Notes under the pieces: generated by a model
The model's input: only the letters and a program-made list of their open reading frames with translations
Databases searched by the model: none
What the model was told of the DNA's origin: nothing
In this document: in pieces, positions 49,046 through 58,517 of the stretch
How positions within the stretch are numbered: the stretch's first letter is position 1
Layout: every line of letters starts with the position of its first letter
Source of the DNA: Streptomyces sp. NBC_01497
Lineage (GTDB): Bacteria > Actinomycetota > Actinomycetes > Streptomycetales > Streptomycetaceae
Length of the DNA stretch: 64,000 nt
Assembly: GCF_036250695.1 (NCBI RefSeq)
Contig: NZ_CP109427.1
Span: forward strand, 5,394,001 to 5,458,000
Direction: 5' to 3'
Program-made: the position numbers and the translations under genes

Positions 49046-50581
49046 TCAGAGCGGCCGGGCGGGGCCCGTACCGGAGCGGGCGAGGAAGGCCTGCACGCCG
49101 TGGACCTTGCGCTGCGGCAGCAGCACCCGGGCCGTCGTCGTCAGTATCCCCTGGATACGGGACGACTTGACGTCCTCCAGCAGGTCGAGCGCCGCGTTCC
49201 CCGCGGCCGCCGCCTCCTCGGGGGAGCCGGAGTGCGCGAGCGACGTGGCCAGTTGGACGCGGTACAGCGCGAGGTTGCGGGCGAAACGCCCGTCCCTGAG
49301 CGCTGTTGCCCGGTAGGCGCGGCGCGCGGCGCGCGGCCAGTCGCCCAGAGCGGCGTGGCAGCGGGCCTCCAGCCAGGCCAGTTCCGGTTCACCGAAGAAC
49401 GACATCCACTCGGGGTCCTCGTCCGACTCCCCTCGCTCGAAGAGGGCGTGGGCCCCCGCCAGGCTCTCGGTCGCCGCGCTCCGGTCGCCCAGCCCGGCCC
49501 AGCCGGCCGCCTCCCGCATCGTGAGCAGCGCGAGCAGCCGCGGTGACGGCAGCCGGGCCGCGGCGCGCCGGCCCGCCTGTGCCGCGCGTACCGCCTCGCG
49601 GTGCTTGCCCGCGTCGTCGGCCAGGAACGCGATGTTGCAGAAGGCGTGCGCCTCCAGCGGCGCGTCGTCCGCGACGCGTGCCGTGGCCAGCGCCTCCGCG
49701 TAGTGCGACCTGGCCTGTTCGAAGCGGCCCGAGTCATGGGCCAGCCACCCTACGGAGAGGGCGAGTTCGCCGGCGCCCACGTGCAGCCGGTCCGCGAGGG
49801 CCGGCCCGCTCACGTGCCCGGAGTCGAGCAGCGCGTACGCGGCGTGCAGTGGCTCCCTCGCCCGCCGGAACAGATCGTCCGCGCCGTGCCGGTCGTCCAG
49901 CAGGCGGATGCGGCGGACTTCGTCCTCCACCGCGCGCACCTCGGGTTCGCCGAGGCGGCCCGCGCCGTGTCCGGCGCGGCGCGGTACGGGGATTCCGAGG
50001 GTCGCGAACGCCATACCTGCGCTGCCGCTCGCCATGAACGCACGACGCAGCATGTCGCTCTCCTTGTCCGGATCGTGGGGGTCGTCGGGCGGGTGGGTGC
50101 CATGAGGATGGTGGGGATGAAGGCGGTGATTGGGGTGTTGGTGGTGCTGAGTCGCGAGAGGCCGTCCGGCGGCGGTCCCGCCCGCCCCACTCGCCCCGCT
50201 CGCCCTTCCGGTCCCCGCGGGCCGGCCGGCGCCTTCGGAGGGCTCGGAGCCGGGGTGCCCGCGGCGCCCGGGCGCCGCGTCCGGCTCCGCCGGGGACGCC
50301 GTGAGGGCCCGCGTACCCCTGCCCCGTACCGCCTGGCGCGCGAAGAAGCCGAGGTCCGCGAGGGACTTCCCGGGGAACATGTGGAGGAAGACCCGTTCGT
50401 AGGCGTAGTTGGGGCAGCGGATCTCACCCGACTCCACCCGTCCGACGTAGCGCGCGTCGCAGGCGACGTGCTCACCGATCTCCCGTGCCGCTCTGCGTAC
50501 CGCCGCCGCGAACTCCCCGGGAGAGCGCGATCCCCGCAGGCCGCGGAACGCGGAGTTGGGAACTGCCGGTGACGTCGCCAT
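49046..50581 (-). CDS. NsdA-like regulatory protein with TPR-type repeats
   Basis: The 511-residue protein starts at ATG 50581. Residues 10-80 form a conserved domain that begins NSAFRGLRGSRSPGEFAAAVRRAAREIGEHVACDARYVGRVESGEIRCPNYAYERVFLHMFPG, which looks like an XRE-type helix-turn-helix and matches, as I recall, NsdA-type negative regulators of antibiotic production and sporulation in Streptomyces. A disordered Gly/Ala stretch and a His-rich stretch (HHQHPNHRLHPHHPHG) follow. Next comes a short hydrophobic segment, then a helical region (about 220-500) with TPR-like pairs, for example HYAEALATARV and AGKHREAVRAAQAG. It likely acts as a regulator in development. The exact member is uncertain. 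Confidence 0.68.
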   Translation of the reverse strand: MATSPAVPNSAFRGLRGSRSPGEFAAAVRRAAREIGEHVACDARYVGRVESGEIRCPNYAYERVFLHMFPGKSLADLGFFARQAVRGRGTRALTASPAEPDAAPGRRGHPGSEPSEGAGRPAGTGRASGASGAGGTAAGRPLATQHHQHPNHRLHPHHPHGTHPPDDPHDPDKESDMLRRAFMASGSAGMAFATLGIPVPRRAGHGAGRLGEPEVRAVEDEVRRIRLLDDRHGADDLFRRAREPLHAAYALLDSGHVSGPALADRLHVGAGELALSVGWLAHDSGRFEQARSHYAEALATARVADDAPLEAHAFCNIAFLADDAGKHREAVRAAQAGRRAAARLPSPRLLALLTMREAAGWAGLGDRSAATESLAGAHALFERGESDEDPEWMSFFGEPELAWLEARCHAALGDWPRAARRAYRATALRDGRFARNLALYRVQLATSLAHSGSPEEAAAAGNAALDLLEDVKSSRIQGILTTTARVLLPQRKVHGVQAFLARSGTGPARPL

Positions 50582-50804
50582 GGCCGAGCCCTCTCTTGGT
50601 GCGGGGCAAGAATGTACCCGCTGTTACGGGGTGCGCACAGAGGGTTTGGCTACAAACCGGATAACTCGCCCACGATCTGCCATGAACTGCCATCCTTTGC
50701 GGCGGCGTGCCGCCGTAGCTGTTGACGCCGCCAAGCGTTGAACCTCCTGGAGACGTGCGACGTGTCTCGCTCGACGACTCGTGACGCGACGAGGAGGGTC
50801 CGCC

Positions 50805-51401
50805 TTGTTCGAGGTGGAGGTGGAGGTCGGCATGGAAGCCAGTCAGGGGCCGCTCGCGGCCGGCCGGTGTGCGGCGGAGGCGACCCGCGAGGCCGCGGGA
50901 GCCGCGAACGCTGCCGCGGCCCGGGCCGCGAACGTGAGCGCCGGGAGCGCCGCCGCGCACCCGGCCGCGGGCGGTGCCGCCGACCGGGCCGCCGCCGGCG
51001 AACAGCAGGCCGCCGCCCCGCACCCCGGTCCTCCGGGCCGCTCCCGGGTCGCGCCGCCCTGCGACCTCGTCATGGTTCCGGCCCGGCAGGGCCTGGAAGC
51101 CGTGGACATCCTGCGCCGGGGCGAGGTGCCGGCCGTCGGACCGGTCATCCACGACGGACCCTGCGACACGCTCGGTTTCCTCGTCCCGTCCGGTACCGCG
51201 GCCGCCTGGGACGTTCCCGGCAGCGCCTGTACCCAGACGGACGGCCGCGGCGTGCGGCTGGCGTCGGACCCTCCGGTCGTGGGCACCGGCTGGCTGTTGG
51301 CGCCGGGCAGCACCCAGGGCCCCGTCACCGATCCGACGCGGCTGCGCGCGGCACTGGACGAGGCGGCGCGCACCATCGAGGCCGCCGACCGGCACAGATG
51401 A
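50805..51401 (+). CDS. Short primase/polymerase-like protein, second lookalike
   Basis: TTG 50805 follows AGGAGGG and gives 198 residues. After a Gly/Ala-rich start (to about 85), residues 88-190 show CDLVMVPARQGLEAVDILRRGEVPAVGPVIHDGPCDTLGFLVPSGTAAAWD and then GTGWLLAPGSTQGPV. The same order, a cysteine-flanked strand, an F-PGTA segment and a closing LAP/VAP-D/G-T-G strand, is seen in the protein at 41021-41692. Both resemble the N-terminal fold that streptomycete genomes annotate as primase/polymerase, but the catalytic acids are not evident. It is divergent from the NsdA-like gene. Function unknown. Confidence 0.58.
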   Translation: MFEVEVEVGMEASQGPLAAGRCAAEATREAAGAANAAAARAANVSAGSAAAHPAAGGAADRAAAGEQQAAAPHPGPPGRSRVAPPCDLVMVPARQGLEAVDILRRGEVPAVGPVIHDGPCDTLGFLVPSGTAAAWDVPGSACTQTDGRGVRLASDPPVVGTGWLLAPGSTQGPVTDPTRLRAALDEAARTIEAADRHR

Positions 51402-51534
51402 TCTCCCCGCGCCGCGCGCGGGCCGCCCCGCACCACCCCGGGAGCCCTTGGCCGCACGTGTGACCCCCGGGTCCGCGCGGGAGCGGCGGGGGCCGCGCGG
51501 GAGCGGCGGCCCGAGGCACGGCGATAATGGAACC

Positions 51535-52413
51535 GTGGCCAGAAATGTACGGAGAGCGGCGCGATCGTCGTCGACACCCTCGGCGCCCGCGGCGCGGGGC
51601 AGCGTCGGCGGCGGCACCGCCGAACTCGTGCCGGACCGGGAGCGCCCCGGCGCCACGACGCTGCTGCTCGACGGGGCGCCGCAGTCGCACGTCGACCTCG
51701 CGGACCCGGGCCACCTCGACTTCCCCTATCAGCGCAGACTCGGCCACGCCGTGGACCTGTTGGCTCCTGAACGGCAGCCGCTGCGCGTGCTGCACCTCGG
51801 CGGGGGCGCCTTCACCCTGGCCCGCTACGTCGCCGCGACCAGGCCCCGTTCGACGCAGCAGGTGATCGAGGCGGACGGCGCGCTCGTCGAGTTCGTCCGC
51901 GCGCACCTCCCGCTCGACCCCGCCGCGCGCGTACGGGTGCGTACGGCCGACGCGCGCGAGGGGCTCGCCAAGGTGCACGACGGTTGGGCGGACCTGGTCA
52001 TCGCGGACGTCTTCGCGGGGGCCCGCACCCCCGCTCACCTCACCAGCGCCGAATTCCTCGCGGAGGTACGGCGGGTGCTCGCACCGGGCGGGTGGTACGC
52101 GGCGAACGTGGCCGACGGTCCGCCCCTGGCCTACCTGCGCGGCCAGATCGCCACCGTCGCCTCGGCGTTCGGGCGGCTCGCGCTCGCCGCCGACCCGGCG
52201 GTGCTGCGCGGGCGGCGTTTCGGCAACGCCGTACTGCTCGCGGCCGACGGCGACCTGCCGGTCGCGGAACTGACCCGGCGCGTGGCGACCGACCCGCACC
52301 CGGGACGCGTCGAACACGGGCGCGGGCTGGCGGACTTCACCGGCGGAGCCGCCGTCGTACGGGACACGGACGCCCGGCCCTCGCCGGTACCCCCGCCCGG
52401 CACCTTCGACTGA
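51535..52413 (+). CDS. Spermidine-synthase-like Rossmann methyltransferase-fold protein
   Basis: The GTG at 51535 gives 292 residues. The Rossmann core has LRVLHLGGGAFTLARYVAATRP (binding loop), QQVIEADGALVEFVRAHL (acidic ribose contact) and WADLVIADVFAGARTPAHLTSAEFLAEVRRVLAPGGWYAANV. This is the order of spermidine synthases, but the N-terminal strand domain is short and the polyamine-site residues are not clear, as in many actinobacterial members annotated as spermidine synthase. It may transfer an aminopropyl or methyl group. It is alone, 133 bases after the small gene before it. Confidence 0.75.
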   Translation: MARNVRRAARSSSTPSAPAARGSVGGGTAELVPDRERPGATTLLLDGAPQSHVDLADPGHLDFPYQRRLGHAVDLLAPERQPLRVLHLGGGAFTLARYVAATRPRSTQQVIEADGALVEFVRAHLPLDPAARVRVRTADAREGLAKVHDGWADLVIADVFAGARTPAHLTSAEFLAEVRRVLAPGGWYAANVADGPPLAYLRGQIATVASAFGRLALAADPAVLRGRRFGNAVLLAADGDLPVAELTRRVATDPHPGRVEHGRGLADFTGGAAVVRDTDARPSPVPPPGTFD

Positions 52414-52531
52414 ACGAGGGCGTTCACCGGGCGGGGCGGACCGGCGTCCGTAATGGGCGAGGACCGGACGTACCGCAACAGGGCGAGGGCAGGCCGGGCC
52501 GGGACCTGATCGGCCGGCACCGGGCCACGGC

Positions 52532-53104
52532 CTAGCGGGAGTCGAACTCGGCCATCGGTGCGTGGCCGTTCCAGGTGTAGAACACGGACGACTCCTGCTG
52601 TCCCTTCGTGAAGGTCACCCGGACCCATTCCGGTTGCGTCCAGGCCTGCATCTGCCAGCCCGCCGCCGGCGTCGCCGACACCAGGGACGCCGATGTCGCG
52701 CCCACGGAGAAGACGGCTCGGCCGCCGGTGATCTCGTAGTTCTTCAGCGTGCCCGAGGGGTCGGAGGAGGAAGGGGACACCGGCGGCGAAAGCGCGGGCC
52801 GCCGCGATGGTGACGCCGCGCCGGCTCCCGGCGGGTGCGGGGCCGGGGGCGTGCCGGACGCCTTTGACCGCGGGGAAGGCGGTGGTGCGGAAGGGCTCTC
52901 GGGACGCTGGGTGGCCGGGATCAGCGGGGGCGCCGAGGCCAGGGCGGGGGTCGTACCGGCCGCCGTGATCGGGACGGCGCGCGGCGGGTCGTACGCGGTG
53001 CCCGCCATCACCGAGTGCACGCCCCACCACGACAGCGTGACCGCCGCGCCGGTGGCGAGCGACCACGCGACGACGGGAACGAGTGCCTGGCGCATCCCCG
53101 CCAT
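52532..53104 (-). CDS. Membrane-anchored extracytoplasmic protein, unknown function
   Basis: From ATG 53104 the protein has 190 residues. A signal anchor (QALVPVVAWSLATGAAVTLSWWGVHSVMA) is followed by about 75 residues of Pro/Ser/Ala linker. A small domain of about 60 residues ends the protein (LKNYEITGGRAVFSVGATSASLVSATPAAGWQMQAWTQPEWVRVTF). It is divergent from a response-regulator gene with only 53 bases between, so the two-component system at 53158-55298 probably controls it or senses through it. The family is not known to me. Confidence 0.7.
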   Translation of the reverse strand: MAGMRQALVPVVAWSLATGAAVTLSWWGVHSVMAGTAYDPPRAVPITAAGTTPALASAPPLIPATQRPESPSAPPPSPRSKASGTPPAPHPPGAGAASPSRRPALSPPVSPSSSDPSGTLKNYEITGGRAVFSVGATSASLVSATPAAGWQMQAWTQPEWVRVTFTKGQQESSVFYTWNGHAPMAEFDSR

Positions 53105-53157
53105 GGTGCACCACCGGGATGCCCCCTGTCTCACCCGGATGGCGTACGGTGCGGGCC

Positions 53158-53865
53158 ATGGCACGAGTGCTCGTGGTCGAGGATGACCAGTTTGTGCGAT
53201 CCGCACTGATCCGGCATCTGACCGAGGCGACCCACACCGTACGCAGCGTGGGCACCGCGCTCGAAGCCCTGCGCGAAGTCGCGCATTTCCCCTTCGACGT
53301 GGTGATCCTGGACCTCGGTCTGCCCGACCTGGACGGGTCCGAGGCGCTGAAGATGCTGCGCGGGATCACGGAGGTACCGGTGATCATCGCGACCGCCCGC
53401 GACGACGAAACCGAGATCGTCCGGCTGCTGAACGCGGGCGCCGACGACTACCTCACGAAGCCCTTCTCCGTGGACGTGCTGTCCGCGCGCATGGCGGCCG
53501 TGCTGCGCCGCTCGCGCCTCGGCCCGGCGGACGGGGAGGCGGGACACCTCATCGAGGTGGGCGGGCTCGCCATCGATCCGCTGCGCCGGCACGCCACCCT
53601 GGACGGTCTGGAACTCGACCTGACCCGAAGGGAGTTCGATCTGCTGACGTTCCTCGCGGGTCGCCCGGGAGTGGTCGTCGCGCGCAAGGAGCTGCTCGCC
53701 GAGGTGTGGCAGCAGTCCTACGGTGACGACCAGACGATCGACGTGCACCTGTCCTGGCTGCGCCGCAAACTCGGCGAGACGGCCGCGCGCCCGCGCTATC
53801 TGCACACCCTGCGGGGGGTCGGCGTGAAGCTGGAGCCACCGCGCGCGGGGGCCGCCGCACGATGA
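53158..53865 (+). CDS. OmpR/PhoB-family response regulator
   Basis: The ATG at 53158 gives 235 residues. The receiver domain starts ARVLVVEDDQFVRSALIRHL with the acidic pair D9/D10 and phospho-site D52 in VVILDLGLPD, and has K in DDYLTKPF. The effector winged helix (about 125-230) reads LTRREFDLLTFLAGRPGVVVARKELLAEVW and DVHLSWLRRKLGE. The histidine kinase follows with an ATGA overlap. It is divergent from a membrane-anchored protein, a likely target. The signal is unknown. Confidence 0.92.
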   Translation: MARVLVVEDDQFVRSALIRHLTEATHTVRSVGTALEALREVAHFPFDVVILDLGLPDLDGSEALKMLRGITEVPVIIATARDDETEIVRLLNAGADDYLTKPFSVDVLSARMAAVLRRSRLGPADGEAGHLIEVGGLAIDPLRRHATLDGLELDLTRREFDLLTFLAGRPGVVVARKELLAEVWQQSYGDDQTIDVHLSWLRRKLGETAARPRYLHTLRGVGVKLEPPRAGAAAR

Positions 53866-55298
53866 GATGGGCGCTGGTCAAGGTGGTGCTCGCGGTGAGC
53901 GTGATGGTCGTCGTCGCGTTCGCCGTGCCGCTCGGCCTCGTCGTCAAGGAGATGGCGCGCGACCGGGTGTTCACCAACGCGGAGCGCCAGGCCGCCACCA
54001 TCGGCCCCGCCCTCGCCATCACCACGGACCGGGGCATGCTGGAGCGCGCGACGCTCTCCACCCAGGCGGGCTCCGACGGCCGGATGGCCGTGCACGTCCC
54101 GCCGGCGGACGGCGCCCCGGCCATCGACCTCGGCACCCGCAGGGCAGCGGCCTCGGACATCCGTACGGTCGAACGCGTCGGCCGCGCCTCGATCTCCGCG
54201 GTGCCGGGCGGCTTCGCGCTGCTCCAGCCGACCGCGCTCGGCACGGGCGTGACCGCCGTGGTGGAGGTCTACGTCCCCGAGGCCGACGTGACGCGGGGCG
54301 TCGCCACCGCGTGGCTGGTGCTGGCGGGGGTGGGGTGTGCCCTGGTCATGGGCTCCGTCGTGTTCGCCGACCGGCTCGGCCGCCGTACGGTGCGCCCGGC
54401 ACGGCGGCTCGCCGACGCGGCGCAGGCGCTCGGTGAGGGCATGCTCGGCGCGCGCGTGCCCGAGGAGGGCCCGCCCGAACTGCGCTCCGCAGCGGTCGCG
54501 TTCAACGCGATGGCGGATCAGGTCGTCCAACTTCTCGATGCGGAGGGAGAGTTCGCCGCCGACCTGTCGCACCGGCTGCGCACCCCGCTGACCGTGCTGC
54601 GCCTCAACGCGGCCTCGCTCGGGGACGGTCCCGCCGCCGAGCACACCCGTGAGGCCGTCGCACGGCTGGAGCGTGAGGTCGACACCCTCATCGGTTCGGC
54701 CCGGGAGGCGAAGCCGCGTACCACCGGGACCACCGGGTCGGTGATCGGCTGCGACGTCAGCGAGGTGGTCCGGGAACGGATGGACTTCTGGTCGGCGCTC
54801 GCCGAGGACGAGGACCGGACGGTGCGGGTCGCGGGGATCGGCGCGCCCGTCCGCATCCCCGTGGCGCGTCCGGAGATGGTGGCGGCGCTGGACGCACTGC
54901 TCGGCAACGTCTTCCGGCACACGGCGGAGGGCACGGCGTTCGCCGTCGACGTGCACAACGCGCCGGACGCGGTGATCGTGCTCGTGTCGGACGCGGGTCC
55001 CGGCATCGACGACCCGAGGTCGGCGCTCGCGCGGGGCAACAGCGGCGGGCGGCCGGGCTCGACGGGACTCGGACTCGACATCGCGCGCCGGGTCGCGGAG
55101 TCCACCGGCGGTGACGTGCGCATCGGGCGCTCGGTGCTGGGCGGGGCGGAGATCAGGATCTGGCTGGGGGTCACGACGCCACCGCGTGGCGGTGGCGGGC
55201 GGGGATCGGGCGGGAGCGGCGGTGGCCGAGGCGTTCGAGGACTGGGCCGTACCGGTCATCGGCGAAATAGAAGTGATCGAATCCGGTCGTCCACTTAA
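53862..55298 (+). CDS. Sensor histidine kinase partner of 53158 regulator
   Basis: The 478-residue kinase begins at ATG 53862 within the ATGA overlap. TM1 is at about 7-30 and TM2 at about 145-168 (TAWLVLAGVGCALVMGSVVF), flanking an extracellular sensor of about 115 residues. A HAMP domain follows, then HisKA with the phospho-histidine in FAADLSHRLRTPLTVLRL. The ATPase domain has N-box LGNVFRHTAEG, G1 VSDAGPGID and G2 GSTGLGLDIA. All catalytic motifs are intact. The last 40 residues are Gly/Arg-rich. It phosphorylates the regulator encoded just before; the stimulus is not evident. Confidence 0.9.
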   Translation: MRWALVKVVLAVSVMVVVAFAVPLGLVVKEMARDRVFTNAERQAATIGPALAITTDRGMLERATLSTQAGSDGRMAVHVPPADGAPAIDLGTRRAAASDIRTVERVGRASISAVPGGFALLQPTALGTGVTAVVEVYVPEADVTRGVATAWLVLAGVGCALVMGSVVFADRLGRRTVRPARRLADAAQALGEGMLGARVPEEGPPELRSAAVAFNAMADQVVQLLDAEGEFAADLSHRLRTPLTVLRLNAASLGDGPAAEHTREAVARLEREVDTLIGSAREAKPRTTGTTGSVIGCDVSEVVRERMDFWSALAEDEDRTVRVAGIGAPVRIPVARPEMVAALDALLGNVFRHTAEGTAFAVDVHNAPDAVIVLVSDAGPGIDDPRSALARGNSGGRPGSTGLGLDIARRVAESTGGDVRIGRSVLGGAEIRIWLGVTTPPRGGGGRGSGGSGGGRGVRGLGRTGHRRNRSDRIRSST

Positions 55299-55836
<538 letters not shown>

Positions 55837-57357
55837 CTAGGGCAGCCGGGGGAGCGGGGGCAGCGCGTTCGCGCGGATGACGTCCGCGTACCAGTGGGCG
55901 CTCGCCTTCGGGATGCGCGCCTGCGTCGCGTAGTCCACGTACACGGCACCGAAGCGCTTCGCATACCCGTACGCCCACTCGAAGTTGTCCAGCAGCGACC
56001 AGAGGAAGTACCCGCGCACATCGGCACCCTCGGCCAACGCCCGCTGTACGGAGGCGAGATGACCGTTCAGATAGGCGATGCGCTCCGGGTCCTCGACCCG
56101 GCCCTCGGGCGAGACGTAGTCGTCGAAGGCCGCGCCGTTCTCCGTCACCATCAGGGGCAGGTCCGGGTGCTCGCGGTGCAGGCCGACGAGGAGTTCGTAC
56201 AGGCCGTCGGGGTCGATCGCCCAGTTCATCGCCGTACGGTCGCGTCCCTCCGGCAGGTGGAAGACGACGTCGGCGGCGCCGGGCCAGGGGGAGTGCTCGC
56301 TCGCGCCGTGGCCGCCGTGCGAGGCGTCGCGCACCGGGCCCCGCGAGGCTTCCGCGCGCGCATCCGGTGCCGAGACGAGCGTCGGTGTGTAGTAGTTCAC
56401 GCCCAGGACGTCGAGCGGGCGGGAAATCGTCTCCAGGTCGCCGTCGCGCACCAGTTCGGACCAGTTCACGACGCGGGCCGTGTCGGCGAGCAGGTCCTCG
56501 GGGTAGGCGCCCGTGAGGATCGGGCCGGTGAATATCCGGTTGCCGACGGCGTCGATCCGGCGCGCGGCCTCCCGGTCCGCCGCGCCGTCGGTGAGCGGGC
56601 GCACGTGGTGGAGGTTGAGCGTCACGGAGACCTCGGCCTCGGCGGGCAGGGTGTCGCGCAGCACCTCGACGGCCCGGCCGTGGGCGAGGTTCAGGTGGTG
56701 CGCGGCGCGCAGCGCGGCCGCCGGGTCGGTACGGCCGGGGGCGTGCACACCGGAGCCGTAGCCGAGGAACGCCGAGCACCACGGCTCGTTGAGCGTGGTC
56801 CACAGCGGGACGCGGTCGCCGAGCGCGCCGGAGACGAGGGCGGCGTAGTCGGCGAACCGTTCCGCGGTCGGCCGGTGCGGCCAGCCGCCCGCGTCCTCCA
56901 GGTCCTGCGGCAGGTCCCAGTGGTACAGGGTGGCGACGGGGGTGATACCCGCCCCCAGCAGTTCGTCCGTGAGGCGGCGGTAGAAGTCGAGGCCGCGTTC
57001 GACGGCGGGCCCCCGGCCGGTGGGCTGCACGCGCGTCCAGGAGACGGAGAACCGGTAGGCGGTCAGGCCGAGTTCCCGCATCAACTGGATGTCGTCGCGG
57101 TAGCGGTGGTAGTGGTCGGCGGCGATGTCGCCGGTGTCGCCGTTGCGCACCTTGCCGGGTGTGCGGGCGAACGTGTCCCAGATGGAGGGCGTGCGGCCGC
57201 CCTCGGTCGCCGCGCCCTCGACCTGGTACGCCGCCGTCGCGGCGCCCCAGGCGAATCCTGCGGGGAACGGGACGGGTGTGTCGCCGAGAGCGTCGGAGGG
57301 CGCGGTTCCGGTCCGGGTCCGGGTTCGGGCGCCAATGTCGGTCTGCAGTGCGGTCAT
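55837..57357 (-). CDS. bglC: Beta-glucosidase, GH1 (cellobiose cleavage)
   Basis: I take ATG 57357; a TTG at 57399 is possible, but a CebR box lies between. The product is 506 residues, a normal GH1 length plus a short leader. Catalytic acid/base is E191 in [12 protein letters not shown] and nucleophile E406 in [34 protein letters not shown] and [15 protein letters not shown] are further GH1 signatures. There is no signal peptide, so it cleaves cellobiose and short cello-oligomers in the cytosol after uptake by CebEFG. It is the last gene of the ceb locus and has its own CebR operator. Confidence 0.92.
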   Translation of the reverse strand: MTALQTDIGARTRTRTGTAPSDALGDTPVPFPAGFAWGAATAAYQVEGAATEGGRTPSIWDTFARTPGKVRNGDTGDIAADHYHRYRDDIQLMRELGLTAYRFSVSWTRVQPTGRGPAVERGLDFYRRLTDELLGAGITPVATLYHWDLPQDLEDAGGWPHRPTAERFADYAALVSGALGDRVPLWTTLNEPWCSAFLGYGSGVHAPGRTDPAAALRAAHHLNLAHGRAVEVLRDTLPAEAEVSVTLNLHHVRPLTDGAADREAARRIDAVGNRIFTGPILTGAYPEDLLADTARVVNWSELVRDGDLETISRPLDVLGVNYYTPTLVSAPDARAEASRGPVRDASHGGHGASEHSPWPGAADVVFHLPEGRDRTAMNWAIDPDGLYELLVGLHREHPDLPLMVTENGAAFDDYVSPEGRVEDPERIAYLNGHLASVQRALAEGADVRGYFLWSLLDNFEWAYGYAKRFGAVYVDYATQARIPKASAHWYADVIRANALPPLPRLP

Positions 57358-57359
57358 GA

Positions 57360-57373
57360 CGGGAGCGCTCCCA
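57360..57373. promoter_or_regulatory. CebR operator at bglC
   Basis: CGGGAGCGCTCCCA matches the known Streptomyces CebR box TGGGAGCGCTCCCA at 13 of 14 positions and has a perfect 12-bp palindrome. It lies 3 bases upstream of the bglC ATG. Its GGGAG is also the only purine-rich candidate ribosome site, so repressor and ribosome would compete for the same DNA/RNA stretch. Confidence 0.88.
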
Positions 57374-57624
57374 GAATGGACGGGGTCGGACAGGGACAAA
57401 ACGGTTCTTCAGACGGGCGGGCGGACCGGGCGCGGCCGGGGCCGCGGCCCGGGGGACGGTGCGCGACGGAACGGGAACGGACCGGCGGAAGGGACCCGTG
57501 TGACGCTGCGTCATCGCGGCGCGGGCACGAAGGGTGACCGACAACGCGGACGCCCGGCACGGGGGATGCCGGACGCGGGGTGTCGGGCGCCGCGCCGCCG
57601 TGTACTGAGGCACCCCGCCCGGCC

Positions 57625-58503
57625 TCACCCCTTGACGGCGCCGGACATGATGCCGCCCACGATCTGCTTGCCGAACACGACGAACACCACGAGCAGGGGC
57701 AGAGCACTGATCAGCGCGCCCGCCATCACGATGGACTGGTCCGGGGTGTACGAGGCGCTGAGCTGGCCGAGCGCGACCTGGAGCGTGGGGTTCTGCTGGC
57801 TGAGCGCCAGGTACGGCCAGAAGAAGTCGTTCCACGCCTGTACGAACGTCAGCATGCCGAGCACCATCATCGCGGGCCGCGCGACCGGCAGGACGATGCT
57901 GAGGACGATGCGGAAGTTGTTCGCGCCGTCCACCTTCGCGGCCTCGACCAGCTCGTAGGGCAGCGCTTCGAGCAGGTACTGCCGCATGAAGAACACACCG
58001 AAGGCGCTGACCAGGGTCGGGAAGATCACCGACTCCAGGTGCCCGCCCCAGCCGATGTCGGACATCATCATGAACAGCGGGACGACGCTGAGCTGCGGCG
58101 GGATCGTGAGGGTCGCGATGACGGCGGTCATCAGCCACCCCCGGCCCCGGAAGCGCATCTTGGCGAAGGAGTAGCCCGCCAGCGTGCAGAAGAACAGGGT
58201 CGCGGCGGTGATGCAGCCGGACACCACGACGCTGTTGACGATGGCCTTGCCGAGGTTCGCCTGCTGCCAGGCGGTCGCGAGGTTGTGGAACAGCCGCCCG
58301 CCGGGCACCAGCGGCGGGGTGAGCGACAACACGTCGTTCTGGGTGTGCGAGGCGGCGACGAGCGTCCAGTACAGCGGCAGGATCGACAGGAGCCCGGCGA
58401 CGATCAGGACGACGTACGTGATCGGTCCCGCGTGCAGCTGGCGACCCGCGCCGACACGGAGCCGGCCGCGGGTGGTGCGGGCGGCGGGGCTGGTGGTGGT
58501 CAT
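57625..58503 (-). CDS. cebG: Cellobiose/cellotriose ABC transporter permease
   Basis: The ATG at 58503 gives 292 residues, 14 bases after cebF. It is a MalG-type permease with six TM segments, the first being ITYVVLIVAGLLSILPLYWTLVAAS. The EAA loop reads ELVEAAKVDGANNFRIVLSIVLPVARPAMM. The C-terminal segment is VVFGKQIVGGIMSGAVKG. Together with CebF it makes the channel for cello-oligosaccharides in Streptomyces, usually energised by the shared ATPase MsiK encoded elsewhere; no ATPase gene is present here. Identity rests on the complete ceb gene order and the operators. Confidence 0.88.
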   Translation of the reverse strand: MTTTSPAARTTRGRLRVGAGRQLHAGPITYVVLIVAGLLSILPLYWTLVAASHTQNDVLSLTPPLVPGGRLFHNLATAWQQANLGKAIVNSVVVSGCITAATLFFCTLAGYSFAKMRFRGRGWLMTAVIATLTIPPQLSVVPLFMMMSDIGWGGHLESVIFPTLVSAFGVFFMRQYLLEALPYELVEAAKVDGANNFRIVLSIVLPVARPAMMVLGMLTFVQAWNDFFWPYLALSQQNPTLQVALGQLSASYTPDQSIVMAGALISALPLLVVFVVFGKQIVGGIMSGAVKG

Positions 58504-58517
58504 GGCGGAGGGCTCCC

